Assembly (NCBI GenBank): GCA_000442125.1
Contig: KE546968.1
Coordinates: 1,707,795 to 1,771,794, forward strand
Origin: Opeltia flavorubescens
Taxonomy: Eukaryota; Ascomycota; Lecanoromycetes; Teloschistales; Teloschistaceae
Direction: 5' to 3'
DNA length: 64,000 bases
Shown one piece after another: positions 23,195 to 36,924 of this stretch. The first letter of the stretch is position 1; every line of letters begins with the position of its first letter. Both the position numbers and the translations under genes were made by a program. A model generated the notes under the pieces. The model had not been told where the DNA came from. It ran no database searches and saw only the letters and a program-made list of their open reading frames with translations.

Positions 23195-26100
23195 ATTAAT
23201 AACTATAATAATTCCGTATAATTCCGCGAAAATCGCTCGATTCGGACGCTAAAATATCCACCCCTATACTATAGATCCCTTATTAAATTTCGTCCTAGTT
23301 TTTTTTAATTTAGATAATTTATTCTAATTTATATTTATATAATATTTAAATACCTATAAACTTTAATAATAACTTCGAAATAAAGAATTTCGAGGATTAT
23401 AGATTTTATATAATAAAATCGTATTAAAAACCTTCTACGGACTTTAAAAAATCTAATAAAACTAGGTTTTTCGCTATTTATATTTTATATAAAGAAATAT
23501 ATAGTATAAATTCCTTTAAACTTTTACTAACCGCTATTAAATAGAAATCGCGGTATATAAAATATTCTCGATAATAAAAATAGATATATAAACCTTTATA
23601 TATATTCGATTTAAATATAATTTTTTTAATATTTTATATATACGCGATTATTATTAAAAATTAAAATAGAATAAATAATAAATAAACTATACGTTCTACT
23701 TTTATAATTTTCCCGCTATTTATTTATTTAAATTTAACTTTTTAAATTTATAAAAATTCTATTTTATAGTATAAATTTTATAATATATTTATTAAACTAG
23801 CGTTTTAAATAAAACGCGTCGTTTAATAATAATAATAAAGTTATACGCCTTAAAATATTTTAATTCGCCCGCTTTTAATATATTTTAATTTAAATTTTAT
23901 AATTTATAAAAAGCCCGCGGATTAATAATAATAATAAAATATATTAGAACGTATATTATATAAATAATACCGCTAATATTCTATAAAAAACGCTTTTATA
24001 AATTTAAATAAATATTATCCGCGTTTTAAATTACCCTCTAATTAACCTAAAAGTTAAAATAAAAATTTACTAAAATATAAATCCTTTTTTATATAAAAAC
24101 GCGTACGGTAATAAAAAAAATAGAACTTAAAATAAAAATAAAAAAAAAATTTAACCGTTTAAATTATAGAATAATAATAAAAATAGCGTATAAAAATAAA
24201 CGTAGATATAAATAATAACCGATTATATAAATATTCGAATCTAGATTTAAAACGAACTTTATATTTATATAATAAAAGAAAAAAAATAAACCTATACTCT
24301 ATAATATAAAAGCTGCGAATCTAGAATATTAGTACTACTATATACTATATTTTTAAAGAAAAAAGATACCGAATACTAGCTTTAAAGAGTTCGCCTCCTA
24401 TTATAAAAAAAAAAAGATTTTTTACCGCTCTAAACAGCCGATACTAGAATATTTTTTATATTTTCTAACCGATAATATAAACGATACCGTATATTTTAAA
24501 AAGAATATTATATTATATAATAATATAATAGTATTTATATTTTATATTAATATTCGATCTAATTTATTCAATAATACTAGATTATAGCCGTATATATCTT
24601 ATAATAAATTTTATTAATTTTATAAACTATTATAATATATAAACTCGTTTATTTTTATATAAATATATTTATATAACTTCTAAACGGCTAGTAATTATAG
24701 ATTTCTAAATTATAAAAAAAATTATATAAAAAATATAGAGTTTTTATAAAAACCGATTTTTTAAAGCCTAACGGAAATATTTAAATATTATAGAAATTTT
24801 TTTATCGAATTTTATTATATAATTAAAAAAATCTTTAATCGAATTTTAATAAACTCGATTCGCTTTATATTTAATTTTTATATATAGCTTATTATAACTA
24901 GAAAAGCCGATTAAAAGCGGAATAATAAATTTATATTAAATAAAATAACTATAATAATTTTAAATAATCTAGATATAATAATATACGATATTATACTTTT
25001 TTAAAAAAATAAAAATAGATAAAAATATAACTTCTATAGAATTTAGCTAATATACTTTAGGTATATACCTTTTTAATATCCTTTTTTTTTTTTATACGAG
25101 GATTTTAAATAGGATTTTTTACTTAAATTAATCCTGGAAAAAATAAAAGCGAATAGCCGGATTAAATTTATATAGTAAATATAATATAAATACTATAGAT
25201 TAAATAAAAAAACTAGTTTAATATTATTTAATATTTATATAAACTTATTTAATAACTTATTATAAATTTTTATATAATTATTAAAAAAGCGCGTCTTAAT
25301 TAAATAGTATATTACTAGTATATAATTTATATAAAACTATATAATAGTTTATAAAATATAATATACTAAAGAAATATAAACGCGCGAGTATTTAATAAAA
25401 AAATAATTCTATTAATATTATTTATTAATAGCGATCGGTTTATATATAAACTATTCTAGAATTTTATAGCGAATTCCCGGATATAAAATCCTTTAATCCT
25501 ATTTATAATAATAATAATAAACCTAAAATAATTTAATTTATTAATTATACTTTTCCCGGGCGTTAATATAATTAATATACTAATTATTACGGTACGAATC
25601 TTTAATTTAAAACGGAAAACTCTACTTTAAAATTTATAAAAAGCGTTTAAAATATATAAAAGTTTATATTAAATAGTCGAATATTAAAAATAAAGTCTTT
25701 TATATTACTATATTCTTTTAATTTTTAATAAATAGGTTTATTATTTAAACCTAGTTCTAATTAATAAAATTATTTATATAGAATTTTTTAATTTTATAAT
25801 TAATTCTTTAAATAGGTTATAGAAGATTATAGAAAATATAATACTATATAAACTTTATAGTAATTTTATTAATTTTAAATTACTGTATATAACTAAAAAT
25901 AAATATAAAAAAAATATTTATTTAAAAAATTTTCTAAAGGCCTTTTAGCTTTAAATAATAGTAGATAGAAATTCGTACCTATAATATCGCTAATATAAAA
26001 ATAATTAAAACGTAAAACGAATTTATAATAAAAGAATAATTATAATAATAAACTAGTAGATTATTTTATATAATCTATATTTATTATTTAAATATAATTA

Positions 26101-29100
26101 TTATTTAATATCGAATTAAATAAAGGCGTATCTATAATTAAATATATTTATAAATATATATATAAAAAAAAAATTAAACGATTTTAATTATATAAACTAA
26201 AATAAATTAAAATAAAATTATATAATACCTAAACGATCGCTATATTAATTTAATATAAGCCGTATATTAAATTAATAAATTCTATATTTATAAAAAATAA
26301 CCAGTAGTCGAATAATTAGAAATCTATTTTAAAAACTAATAGTCGGTATTTTTTATAAATAATACGGACGAAATTAGTTTAAAAAGAATATTAGAAAAAT
26401 TAATATTTAAATTAACTATATTCTTTAAATATAATATTGAATATTAAAAGTTAAAATATTATTTTTATAGAGACTTTTTATAATATTTTATTTAGATTTA
26501 AAAGTAGCTTTAATACTAGAAAATTTATAAATAAAAAATAAATATTAAAAGAATAGTATTCTTATAACTAGAATATTATAAATATTATTATTTTATAAAA
26601 ATACTACGCGCGGTTTCTAGATTAATTTTATTCTAAAACTTTTAAACTATAAATAGATACGAATATTTAATATTTAAAAATACCTATTATACGCTCAAGC
26701 TACTAGATAATAATCGGGAATAGATATTATACTTTATTAAAGCTATTTTATAATAATTAAATCGAACGATTTATAATATATTTATTAAAGCCTTTTAATA
26801 AAATATAGTAAATAATTTATAAGCGCTTTAAAATTAATTTCGTACGGATTTATATAATAATTTTTTATATTAAATTCGTTAGAGATTATAGAATTTATTT
26901 ATAGATATAGAATATTTTAAATATAATTATAGTTTATATCTAATTATAATTAAACTACGGCTATATAATTAAATATTTTCTAATTATAACCTTTTTAAAC
27001 CGGTATTAAACTAGAAATAATAATTTATAAATATCCGAGTTATAATAAAACTAAATTATAATACGGCTACCGAAACTACTACCCTAGCTATTTAATTAAT
27101 ATAAATAAATTATAGATAACGGATAGCTTATAATACTATTATTATAGCTATTAAAAATAATATTTAACCGTTTTTTTTTTTTTTAAACGGCCCGGGAGAA
27201 ATAAAAAAAATTTTTCTATACTAAGTACTTATATATAACTTTCGGTCCTAAAAAGAAATTATTTTATATATAGTATCTTTTAATATTATATTTTTTTTAC
27301 TATTTAATAGGCGAATAGTTTATTTATATTTTAAAATCCTTATATTTTATTATAAAACTAGTACCTATAATATTTCGAAATAGGGTAAACTAGTAGAATT
27401 ACTTCGCCGTATATAATTTATTATTTAGGATAAAATTATTATATAGTACTAGTATATAGTAAAAGCTATAAGCCGAATTTTTTCGAATATTTATAATAAT
27501 AAAATAGTATTTAAAAGGATTCCTATTCTATTTAATAGTAATTAGATATAGTATTTATCTATTATCCGAAACGGTTCCGTATAGAATACTATTAGTATAT
27601 ATATTTATAAATTTATATTTTAGCTTAAATTAAAAATTCTTTATTTTACTAAAAATATATATATCGGTACTTAATTAGTAAATATAAAATAGACTCGATA
27701 ATTAATAATAATACTATATAATCGTTTATTAGATAATATAATAAAAATATTTAATTTAATATATAATCGGATTATTAAATTATTAAATTTAATCGATTAT
27801 ATTTATTTTAAATATCGTTTACTAATTAGATTATATTTAAATAATTTTCTAATTTTATAGGCGATACTAGCTCTATATAATAATAATATTTAAAAAATTA
27901 ATACTAAAATTCTAAATTATATACCCGGGGATTTATATAGTTTTTTAATTATTAATAAAATCGAAAATAAAAATAAAAATATAATAAATATACTATTATT
28001 AGAAATTTTTACGAGTTTAAACCTTTTATTTTTATTATCTATAACGTTTAAATTAAAAGTTAATACGCCGGTTATATTTATATATAATTTATATTTAAAT
28101 AAAAAAATATATAATAAAACTCGTTTAATTATTATAAAACTATCCTAATTTATTATTTAAGTATATATTATTACGGGTCCTTTTAAAGGGTAAATATACA
28201 ATTTTTTTTAAATTTATTTATCTAATAATAAAAACGAACTATTTTAAATAGTTATTTAAAAGTAATTTTCGATTTATATAATTTTTATAATAATAATTAA
28301 TAAAAGTTAAAGGTAGTTTTTAGCGAATATTAAACTCGATTTTTATTATTTATATTTTAATTATAAATAATTATATATTAGATTTTTAAAGGTTATAAAT
28401 ATAGATAATTTTATAATATTATAATATTTAGAATAGAATAGTAAAATAAATAATATTTATTATTCGGAAGTTCTATTATTATAGTATATTTTTATTTTTT
28501 ATTATTTTATAGAGTTTATATTATATAGTAATATTCGATTTTTATTTTTAAACCGTTATAATCGGGTTTTTATACTATTTAAAAGTAAAAAATATATTAA
28601 AATTAAAAAACGCGCGCTTTTTTTTAAATTGTATTAAAAAATACGCTAGCGAATTAACCGAACCGTATTTATTATATTAATAATTTTTATTTTTTAAATT
28701 TTATTTTAAACGATATATATTATTTAATAAATCTAATTTTTAATTTTTATAGATTTTATAAATTTTATAATTTTATTTTATAAATTTTATAGATTTTATA
28801 ATTTTCTTTTATAAATTTTATAAATTTCGTTTTTTTTTTTATATACTATTTTATACTGATTTTTATATTTAAATTTTATTTTTAAAATATTTTTTATTAT
28901 ATCGGAATAATTTATATAAAATATATTAAAGTTTTTTATTTTTATATTTCGTTTATAAAATTTAAATATTTATATAATATTTAAATTAAAAAAACTAATA
29001 TATATTTATATAAATATAATAACTATTTAAAAATATCTTTATATTTATATATATTCGATTGTTTATATAAAATTTCTATATTTAATATATATAAATATAT

Positions 29101-31975
29101 AATATAAAGTTTTATATTTAATAAACTTCTAATTATATAATATATTAAAAACTTTTAAATTTTTTATTTTTATTTAATTAGCTATTTTATATTATAGTTA
29201 ATATATAGATTATAATTTAAATTTTAATTTTTTATTTTATTTTCAATAGCGTATTTTTATTTTAATATATATTCTAATATATTCTTTTTATAATATATAT
29301 ATATTCGTTTATTATTTATTTTGTAAAGATTTTAATATAAATAATTCGGATATATTAAAAATTAGTAAATAATATTTTATTAAATAATTAAATATAATTA
29401 TTATAGATTTAAAAAAATAAAAATAGTCGAATTCCGTATAAAAAATATTTATATATATTTTTTAGTTATTATTTTTAATTTTTAATATAAATAGGTAATA
29501 TTATCTACTTTATTATATATAATTTATTTAACTATTAAAGTAGCTTTTATATTTAATAAAAACTTCTTTAAATTTCTCGAATAATTTCTAGCTTATATTA
29601 ACTTTAAATTAAAGAGTATTTAAAATATTTAAAATATTTAAAATATTTAAAATTTTTAGAATAATTCGCTTATTATTTTTTCGCGTAATTTTATATACTT
29701 TTATATTATTCGCGTATAATTACTTATAGTATTTTTATATATTTAACCCGAATATTTAATCGATTATAGTTTAAATTTTAGTATATACTATTATAATAGT
29801 CTAATACTAGAATTAATTATTAAATATTCCGAAATAATTAAATTTAAATATAATTTATTTAATAATAAACGCTGGAATAATAGTATAAAGAAGAATATTA
29901 TTATTCAAAATTTTAAAAATTTTATTATTAATAAAGCGATTCGCCTATACGTTTTTTTATATAAATTTTATTATATTATTTAAAAATACTAATTTAACGA
30001 TCGAAACGTTATTTTAAAATCTAAAAATAAAAATTTACCTATACGGGCCTTCTTCGTATAGATAAATAATATAAACTAATTATAAATAAGTTTAGATCTA
30101 TAATAAATAATAGTATAAATTAATTATTTATATATTTAATAATAATTAAGACGGTATTAATATATATTATTTTTATAAAAGTATAAATTTCGGCTACTTT
30201 AAAAGATACTATAAATAAAATCTATTTAATAATAAACGTTACTCTAATTATATATATAAAAAATAAATTTATATCGCAAGCTCTCGTAAATATAAAATTA
30301 TATTTTATATTTATAAATATTCTAACTAGTTTAGCAATTAAAATAGTAAAAAAAACTTTAATATTAAAAAATATTATAAAATATTTATACTAATATTCGT
30401 ATAAAATTTAAGTTTTATTATTAATACTAATCTATTTATATAATAGTAAAAAATAATAAAAATAAATTTATTAATTTTAAATAGCGTCTCGGGCTACTAT
30501 ACTAATAATAAATAATAATACTCGTATTAACTATAAATTTAACTTCGGCTATTCGAATTTCGGTTTTTATATCTAGTATAAAACGTATACTATTTTATTT
30601 ATTTTCGCCCGTTTTTATCCTAAAAAAGAATATAAAAGCGCCGAAAAATTTTTCGAACGCTTTTATATAAAAAATTTAAAAAATTTAACTATATACTTTT
30701 ATTTAAAAGCTTTATATTTGGATTAATATTTAAAAGCTTTAGACTTATATTTATATTAAAAATATTTAATTTTATATTCGCCCCGTTTAAAAAATCTATA
30801 ATTATTCGCCGGAATTAATTATAGCTAAATTAAAAGAAAAAAATATTGAATATTAATTTATTTATATAATAAAATATATATTAGAACTAAATATCGAACC
30901 AAAAAACTTAGAGGTTATAATAGGAAATAGCGTTAAAAATATCCAGAAATAATTAAATAAATTAAACGATAAAATTCTCGAAGATAATAGTATAAATAAT
31001 AATAAAAAAATAGATTTTTAAATATTTTATTATTAAAACGAATAATTTTAAATAAAAAGTTTAAATAATAAATAATCCTAAATTCTTCTTTCGGACCGAA
31101 TTAACCTGAACTTAAATTTTTTTTTAGAATAATAGTAGAATATTTATATATAGTATTAATATAAAAATATACTATAATTTATTCTAAACTTAGATAATTA
31201 TATACTAATTTTCGAATATAAATATTCAATCGTTATCGAAAGCGGCGAATATATTAAGAATTAAATTAATAAAATATATATATAAATTTAAATATAAAAA
31301 TAAATTATAGTAATTATTATATTAATTTTATTTTTATTAATAATTACTAGTAAAAGTCTTTAAAAAGATATAATATTTATAAAAAACCGTTAATTTTTCA
31401 ATTTTAAAAGCGTTATTTATTCGATTATATTATAAAATTATATAAAATTTTATAAATTTAAAGTGGATTTAATTTAAATAAAATATATTTAAAATTTTAA
31501 AAAAAATATCCTCGTTAATAATAATCGAATAGTTTAAAAATAAATAATTAATAATTTTATTTATTATTTTATTATAATAATTATTATAATAATTAATATT
31601 ATTATAATTTATACTAGGTAAGCTCGACGCCTTCGGCGCCGACCAACGCAGCACGAAGCTCCTGCGCCGAACTCGTTCCTGGCTGCCGTATAGAGATCGC
31701 CCATGCACTAAAATTTTGCAGTTGAATAACGCAGCCAATTTTTATCTAAAATCGAATATTAGTAATTTGTTAGAAAGCGCACGTTTAGCGCTTTCCGTGC
31801 ATGCACTTTTCATCTAGATACAATAAAAACTGGCTGAGTTATTCACGTGCAAAGTTCGTGGATCTGGGCGATTTCGATGGGGTGATCTGCAACATGGGTA
31901 ATATCTTGGCGTTCGAATCGGGCGATTTTCGCGGAATTATACGGAATTATTGTAATTATTAGTAGATAAAATATA
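23195..31975. mobile_element. Inner fossil element with inverted ends
   Basis: A sequence at about 23195-23300 (with aattccgtataattccgcg) recurs in inverted orientation at about 31880-31975. The left copy differs from the right mainly by C-to-T and G-to-A changes. The arrangement suggests an 8.8-kb element with long inverted ends, or two oppositely oriented copies of one repeat. The interior is heavily decayed, with many breaks. Family not assignable by eye. Confidence 0.45.
31615..31965. mobile_element. GC-normal, RIP-free island with MITE-like inverted repeat
   Basis: About 350 bases of ordinary composition interrupt the AT-rich block. Inside are two arms of about 53 bases in inverted orientation, 31693-31745 and 31823-31875, separated by a 77-base spacer. 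Each arm contains the words gatcgccca, ttttgca and ttgaataac/gtgaataac and nggctg with few mismatches. The right flank of the island is the less mutated copy of the inner element's inverted end. It is either a young non-autonomous insertion or the protected end of the older element. Confidence 0.5.
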
Positions 31976-32267
31976 TTATAATAATATTTATAAATATAAA
32001 ACTAATTAATTTTTTCGTTTATTTCGATTATAAATAAAAAGTATATTTATAAAATATAATTATTATTTTTTATTAATTTTTTTAAATTAATATATTAGAG
32101 CTTTTTATAAATATTAGTTTAATATTTTTATTTTATTATTTAAAATAGCTAAAGTTATTTTAATTATATACTATAATTATTAAAATAATTAGAGTAATAA
32201 ATAAAATTCTCGCGAAAATAATAAAAAAACTTTATATTCTAGCGATAATAGCGGAAACCCTAAAAAT

Positions 32268-32515
32268 AATAGTAGAAATATTTAAAATAATAATTAAAAT
32301 ATATAAAATAATAATAAAAATATTTAAAATTAAAATAAAAATATTTAAAATTAAAGTAAAAATATTTAAAATAAAAGTAAAAATATTTAAAATAAAAATA
32401 AAAATATTTAAAATAAAAATAAAAATATTTAAAATAAAAATAAAAATATTTAAAATAAAAGTAAAAATATTTGAAATATTAATAGAAATATTTAAAATAA
32501 TAGCGGAAATAATAT
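32268..32515. repeat. 21-bp minisatellite in the AT block
   Basis: About eleven tandem copies of a 21-base unit like aaaaatatttaaaataaaagt, drifting slightly between copies. The unit is a multiple of three, so it probably once encoded a seven-residue repeat in a transposon protein. Confidence 0.65.
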
Positions 32516-32797
32516 AAATAAATTTTTTTATTTATAAAATACTAATAATACTAATATTAAAAAATAATAGGAAAATTTATTAAAATTATTATAAATTATT
32601 AATTATTAGTATAATTATTATTATAATAATTATTATAAAAACTTTAATTTAAAATAATAATAATAAAAATTTAAATTTATTTATAAAATCTTTAATTTAA
32701 TTTATAAAATTTTTAATTTAATCTAGCGTATATTTAATCTATTTAGGTTGGATTTAACTAGACTAAAACCCGGTTCTATTTAACCTATTTCGACGAG

Positions 32798-34075
32798 TAA
32801 ATAAAGGATATATTCTAGATTAACTCTATTATATAAAAGGCAGTAGCGAAAATAATAATTCTATTAATTTAGATTAATTCTAGATTAATAATAAATATAT
32901 AGGGTTTTTTAAAATTTAAGCGGTTATTTTAAATTTAATTAGCTAGAAAAGTATAAATAAAGAAAATACGTATATTATTTAGCTGGATAATTTTTTTATA
33001 TCGACCCGCTTATTTATTATACTAAAAAAAAAAGGCTTTAATATTACCGATATAATATATATTTAAAAAACTATTTAAAAGGAAATAAAGAAATAAATTA
33101 ATATTAAATTTTAGCGCGCGTATAAAAAGCCTAATAAAGATTTTTATCGCTCGCTAATAAAATTTAAATTTAAATATAATATATAATTAAAATAAAGTAA
33201 ATTATATTATTTATATTTAAAAAATAAAAAAGTATTTAAATTTATTTAGAAGGATTAAAATATAATATTATTTATAACTACTATATATTCTAGTATAAAA
33301 AAGGTAAATTATTTTTAATACCGTTTAATTATAATAATTATAAATATATATATATTTAAAGCTATTTTTAAAAATAAAATAGTTAAATTATTTATTATTT
33401 TTTAGTTTATCGACCTCTATAATTATTTTATAAATAGTATAAATATTATAAATTAATTATATTTCTATTATTCTACCTAAAAAGTATATATAAAAAACTA
33501 AAAGCTATTATAATATTTCCTACTAAATATAATAATTATTAATATTTATAAAATCGTTTATTATTTACTAAAACGTTTATATAGTAAATTTTAAAGTTAT
33601 TATATATATAAACGATTTAAAAAAAGCTTTATTATTAATTTATTCGCTAGATTAATTTATATAAACTATATAAAATATTTTATAAAGGAGTTAGTATAGT
33701 ATATAAAATTAAAAGTTTATATTTCTAATTATAGCTAGTTTATACGTATAAAAAGTAGTAGCTACTATTTAATATATCGATATAGATATTAAAAAACTAA
33801 GGAACGGAAGATATAAAAAGTATTAGCAGATATTTTAATTAATTTAGTGCTAGAAGGCGGAGAAAAACGCCAGCGAGATCCCCGTAGCTTATTTAAATAT
33901 ATACTATATAGTATTTATTTATATAATAACTTTATCTACTAGAATAAATATTTAAATATATATTTATAGCTTTATAACTGCCTAATTAGACATTTAAAAT
34001 ACAAAAAATCACTATAGTAGTACCAGGAAAAATGCGCCAAGCTTTTTAGTGCCAGGCCTGACCTGGGATGGGATA
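32798..34075 (+). mobile_element. Right arm of the piggyBac-type DNA transposon
   Basis: The frame broken at 22122 continues here: NKGYILD-stop-LYYIKGS at 32803 onward, then near 32970-33050 LDNFFISTRLF followed by LKKKGFNITDI. These match the piggyBac DNLFTS-x-RL catalytic-Asp motif and the following GFGVTGT-type segment. Together the two arms make about 2.1 kb, the usual size for this family. The right inverted end is 34043-34075. Confidence 0.75.
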
Positions 34076-36924
34076 GTTGTCGGCAGCCTCGCCGTCTCTG
34101 TAAGAGAGAAGTGTTTCCATCAGGACTTCGGTATTTGCCGGGTCTAAGCCTCTTACGGACATAAGAGTGTCGATATAGCGAAATCCTAGCTTTAGGGAGA
34201 GCATCACGATCATTTCAATTGAGTTCCATGTCTTTCTAGAACAGGGCATTGGGTCGACTCTCGTTTTGTACTTTTCTCACTGACATACAACAGTGTACTT
34301 GATAGTTCGAGCCCAAGAATTCCTACTCCTACGTCCTACCGTGATCATATGTCTCTGCAACAGTCTTGATCGAAGAAATTCTTCTGTGGGTCCGTAGGGT
34401 CGTTTACGGAGGGCACGCTCTGCAGAACAAGTGATCTTCCGTCTCCTAAGGGCTATAGAGGAGTAGCATATACATCTAGGAGCAACGCAACGATTCACGG
34501 ATCCATCTGTCCCATACCGCCGACATGTCCGTGACCACGATGACTGCACCAACGAGACCTTCGTCTTCCGTCGTTCAGCCGTAGGCAGTCCTCCCTCGAC
34601 TCTGCCCATTGTAGTCTTGCAATCCTTTCAATCACGAAGAGCCCAGCTCTTGTGAATTTTCAATCATCGGCAGATCGCATAGCTTGGTTGGAGGGACCTT
34701 TTGATTGAGGCGACGGGGAGGACGACCCAGCTCTGTGGTTGCAATTTGTAGAAGGAAACGCTGAAATTGGAGTGACAAAGAGTGAGGGAGATAGGCCTTC
34801 TAGAATAGAGGTGGTGTTGCGCTTGAGCCAGACCGAAATCACCGTGGGCACTGCCCACTCTGCCTTGCTGGATCTTCTCGACAGCTGTTATCGTTGGCTT
34901 GGCAGCTTTGGCTGTGCGTAGGACTCAAGGTATCCTGCCGCTTGAGCCATAACGCTCGGAGACTGACCGTAGGCATGCTCGGGATGGAGGGAGGGCTTGG
35001 ACAGCGTGGACGTGTCTAGACGGGCATCTTAGACGGACTGCTGGAAAAATTTGTTCGCATCGACCCGCGAACGTGCTTTCGTGGATGTTCCTCGCCGTCG
35101 TTTGTATGTGCGCTGTTCCTCCAGAGCTGTAAACCCTACACTTCCGACCTGTCTTTCTCACCCATTGCGAGCGCGTCTTGAATTTCGTTGAGCAGAGCGC
35201 AATCTAGCGGGCCGTTTGGCAATGCGGGTGGATGTGGTAGGAGTTTCGAATCGATTCTCGACGAGTGTTTAAGCATAGGAAAGAAGGTGGTGGGCATCCT
35301 GGAGCGCTTGTCTTAGCCGAGCCGAACATGACAGAAAGAATATGACCTAGAAGTACCAGAGCTCGCAAGTGATTTGAAGACTCTTCTTGCAGAAGGTCAG
35401 CCTCCAGGCCTTCTCTCATCCCTGCTTATCCTTTCTCTGGGTCCTTTCTTGTCGGTAGAGTAGTACTGCAGGACGGGTGACATCTCTCCGTGCGAGTGCC
35501 ACAGTTGTAGGCCCGTCACTGGTTTTCCTGTAATTGATCTAGAGTGTCGAATCGATGCAAAGCAAATTAGTAATCAAGTCACGTGATAGATCTAGCGCCT
35601 TGGCGCGTTTTGACACGACACATCAACGAAACACTCGTGATTATTGAAGAACAAAGTCTTAATCCGTAGGAAGCAGAACTTATCCACCAATACAGCAAAG
35701 TTCACTGTGGAAACCATAATAATCCTTCATAGACGTGGATATCGACACATCGATTGACATTTGGACCAGCTCTTCTGCTGCGGCTCATTTTCAACTATCT
35801 ACTCCTCTCCTTGAGTTCTTTAGTGAAGGGATTGTGTGAGGCGATATTCCGCCATCCATCGAACAAGAACTTGCCCATAACTCCCGTTTTTGTGTATCAG
35901 CACTGTTCCTGTCATTCGGGGTCACCACTAACCGATCATGACGGAGGTAGGTAATGCTGGAGCTTTGAATGACGAAATAACTATCAAAGGAATATAACAC
36001 AAGGATCCACGTGGTAAGAGAGCTGGAGCCGCAGTGGTCCGACAGGTATCTTCAAAAGATAATGGATCCACTGCGCATCCTCGTGACTACGATATCGACG
36101 ATCTTGCTACAGTAGTGAAAAGCCATCACTTGAATAGCTTCACTACCATGCAAGCCTTTTGTGAGCATGGAAGAATCCAATCATCTCATTGAATTGATCG
36201 GTCACTCTCCTTGCCACTTTTAGTCTTTGGCACTTTCCACATAGAAAGACCACCTAAATTTGATAAAAATTAATCTGTTGCCAATATCCGCAAGTCCACT
36301 TTCCAGAATAATCATGTCTTCTGTTACATGTCGTCCAAGCAACCTCAACAAAACAGCAGGAAATGTTTCAAGACAAAGTCATGTGGCCGGTAAGAAATGA
36401 CGAAATTGATGGGTAAGCGAGATTAATGATCTCACACAATTCATGAAAGATCAAGAGATAAGGCCATCACAACAGTGAATGCGTTGAAGTGATGAAATCC
36501 GGACATTCCATATCTACTTTCCGTTACCGAGTAGTGAACATATTATAGTTTCAAGATCACAATGGAAAGTTCTCCTTTATATCCTTCCACTTCCTCAGTC
36601 TACTCTTTTCCATTCCCTCTTGCTTCTAAACCAACTCATACCTTCACCTTAACTCTATACAATCCCTCCGCTGTGAATAAACGCTATACGAACGGGACTC
36701 GAGTCCCTATCGAGATGTTTAATAACATCACATCCCTGGCCACCTCGGTGCTGGTATTCGGGTCCACGCTCGGTGGCTTACGTAGAATCTCCCTATAGCC
36801 ATTACTCAGGACTTCTCATTAACCTAACCGTACACAGTCAATGCCACTTTACACTTCAGCTAAGCAGATAAGCACTTCAGATATCACAGCGAGGTGAGTG
36901 AATAAGCTAACGGAGAACTCCAGT
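34076..36924. other. No confident gene; possible relics
   Basis: Normal base composition returns at about 34,020. A minus-strand open frame ending at 34046 reads LDPANTEVLMETLLSYRDGE, faintly like a tetratricopeptide protein, and its last codons overlap the transposon's terminal repeat. Other short frames at 34277-35419 have no recognised domain. From 35420 to 36924 I see nothing coding. Confidence 0.4.

Larger units (their letters stand above)
22123..32797. mobile_element. 10.7-kb insertion inside the piggyBac transposase
   Basis: The insert is bounded by direct repeats of TAAATAAA (22115-22122 and 32798-32805; nine bases if the preceding G is counted), and its ends are inverted: actcgtcggaatag at 22126 against ctatttcgacgag ending at 32797. 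The piggyBac reading frame resumes right after it. An 8-9 bp target duplication points to a hAT- or Mutator-like DNA transposon. The interior is too mutated to assign coding parts, and it contains at least one further element. Treated as a fossil of uncertain family. Confidence 0.6.
21288..34075. mobile_element. RIP-degraded nest of transposons (AT-rich block)
   Basis: The two edges carry inverted copies of one sequence: tatcccatcccaggtca then tggcactaaaaa at 21288-21316, and its complement at 34043-34075, the right copy having four extra bases in the middle. Between them the DNA is extremely AT-rich, with GC remaining mainly in CpG-containing words such as cgcg and ccg. No open frame of 60 codons exists on either strand between 21241 and 31468. 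This is the signature of repeat-induced point mutation. The parts I can separate are listed on their own: outer piggyBac arms, a 10.7-kb insert, inner inverted ends and a GC-normal island. No clear TTAA duplication flanks the outer ends; a TA is present on both sides. Confidence 0.8.

Noticed and set aside
31909-31925. gttcgaatc word resembling a tRNA T-loop
   Set aside because: No acceptor stem or anticodon arm can be formed around it; it belongs to the repeat end.
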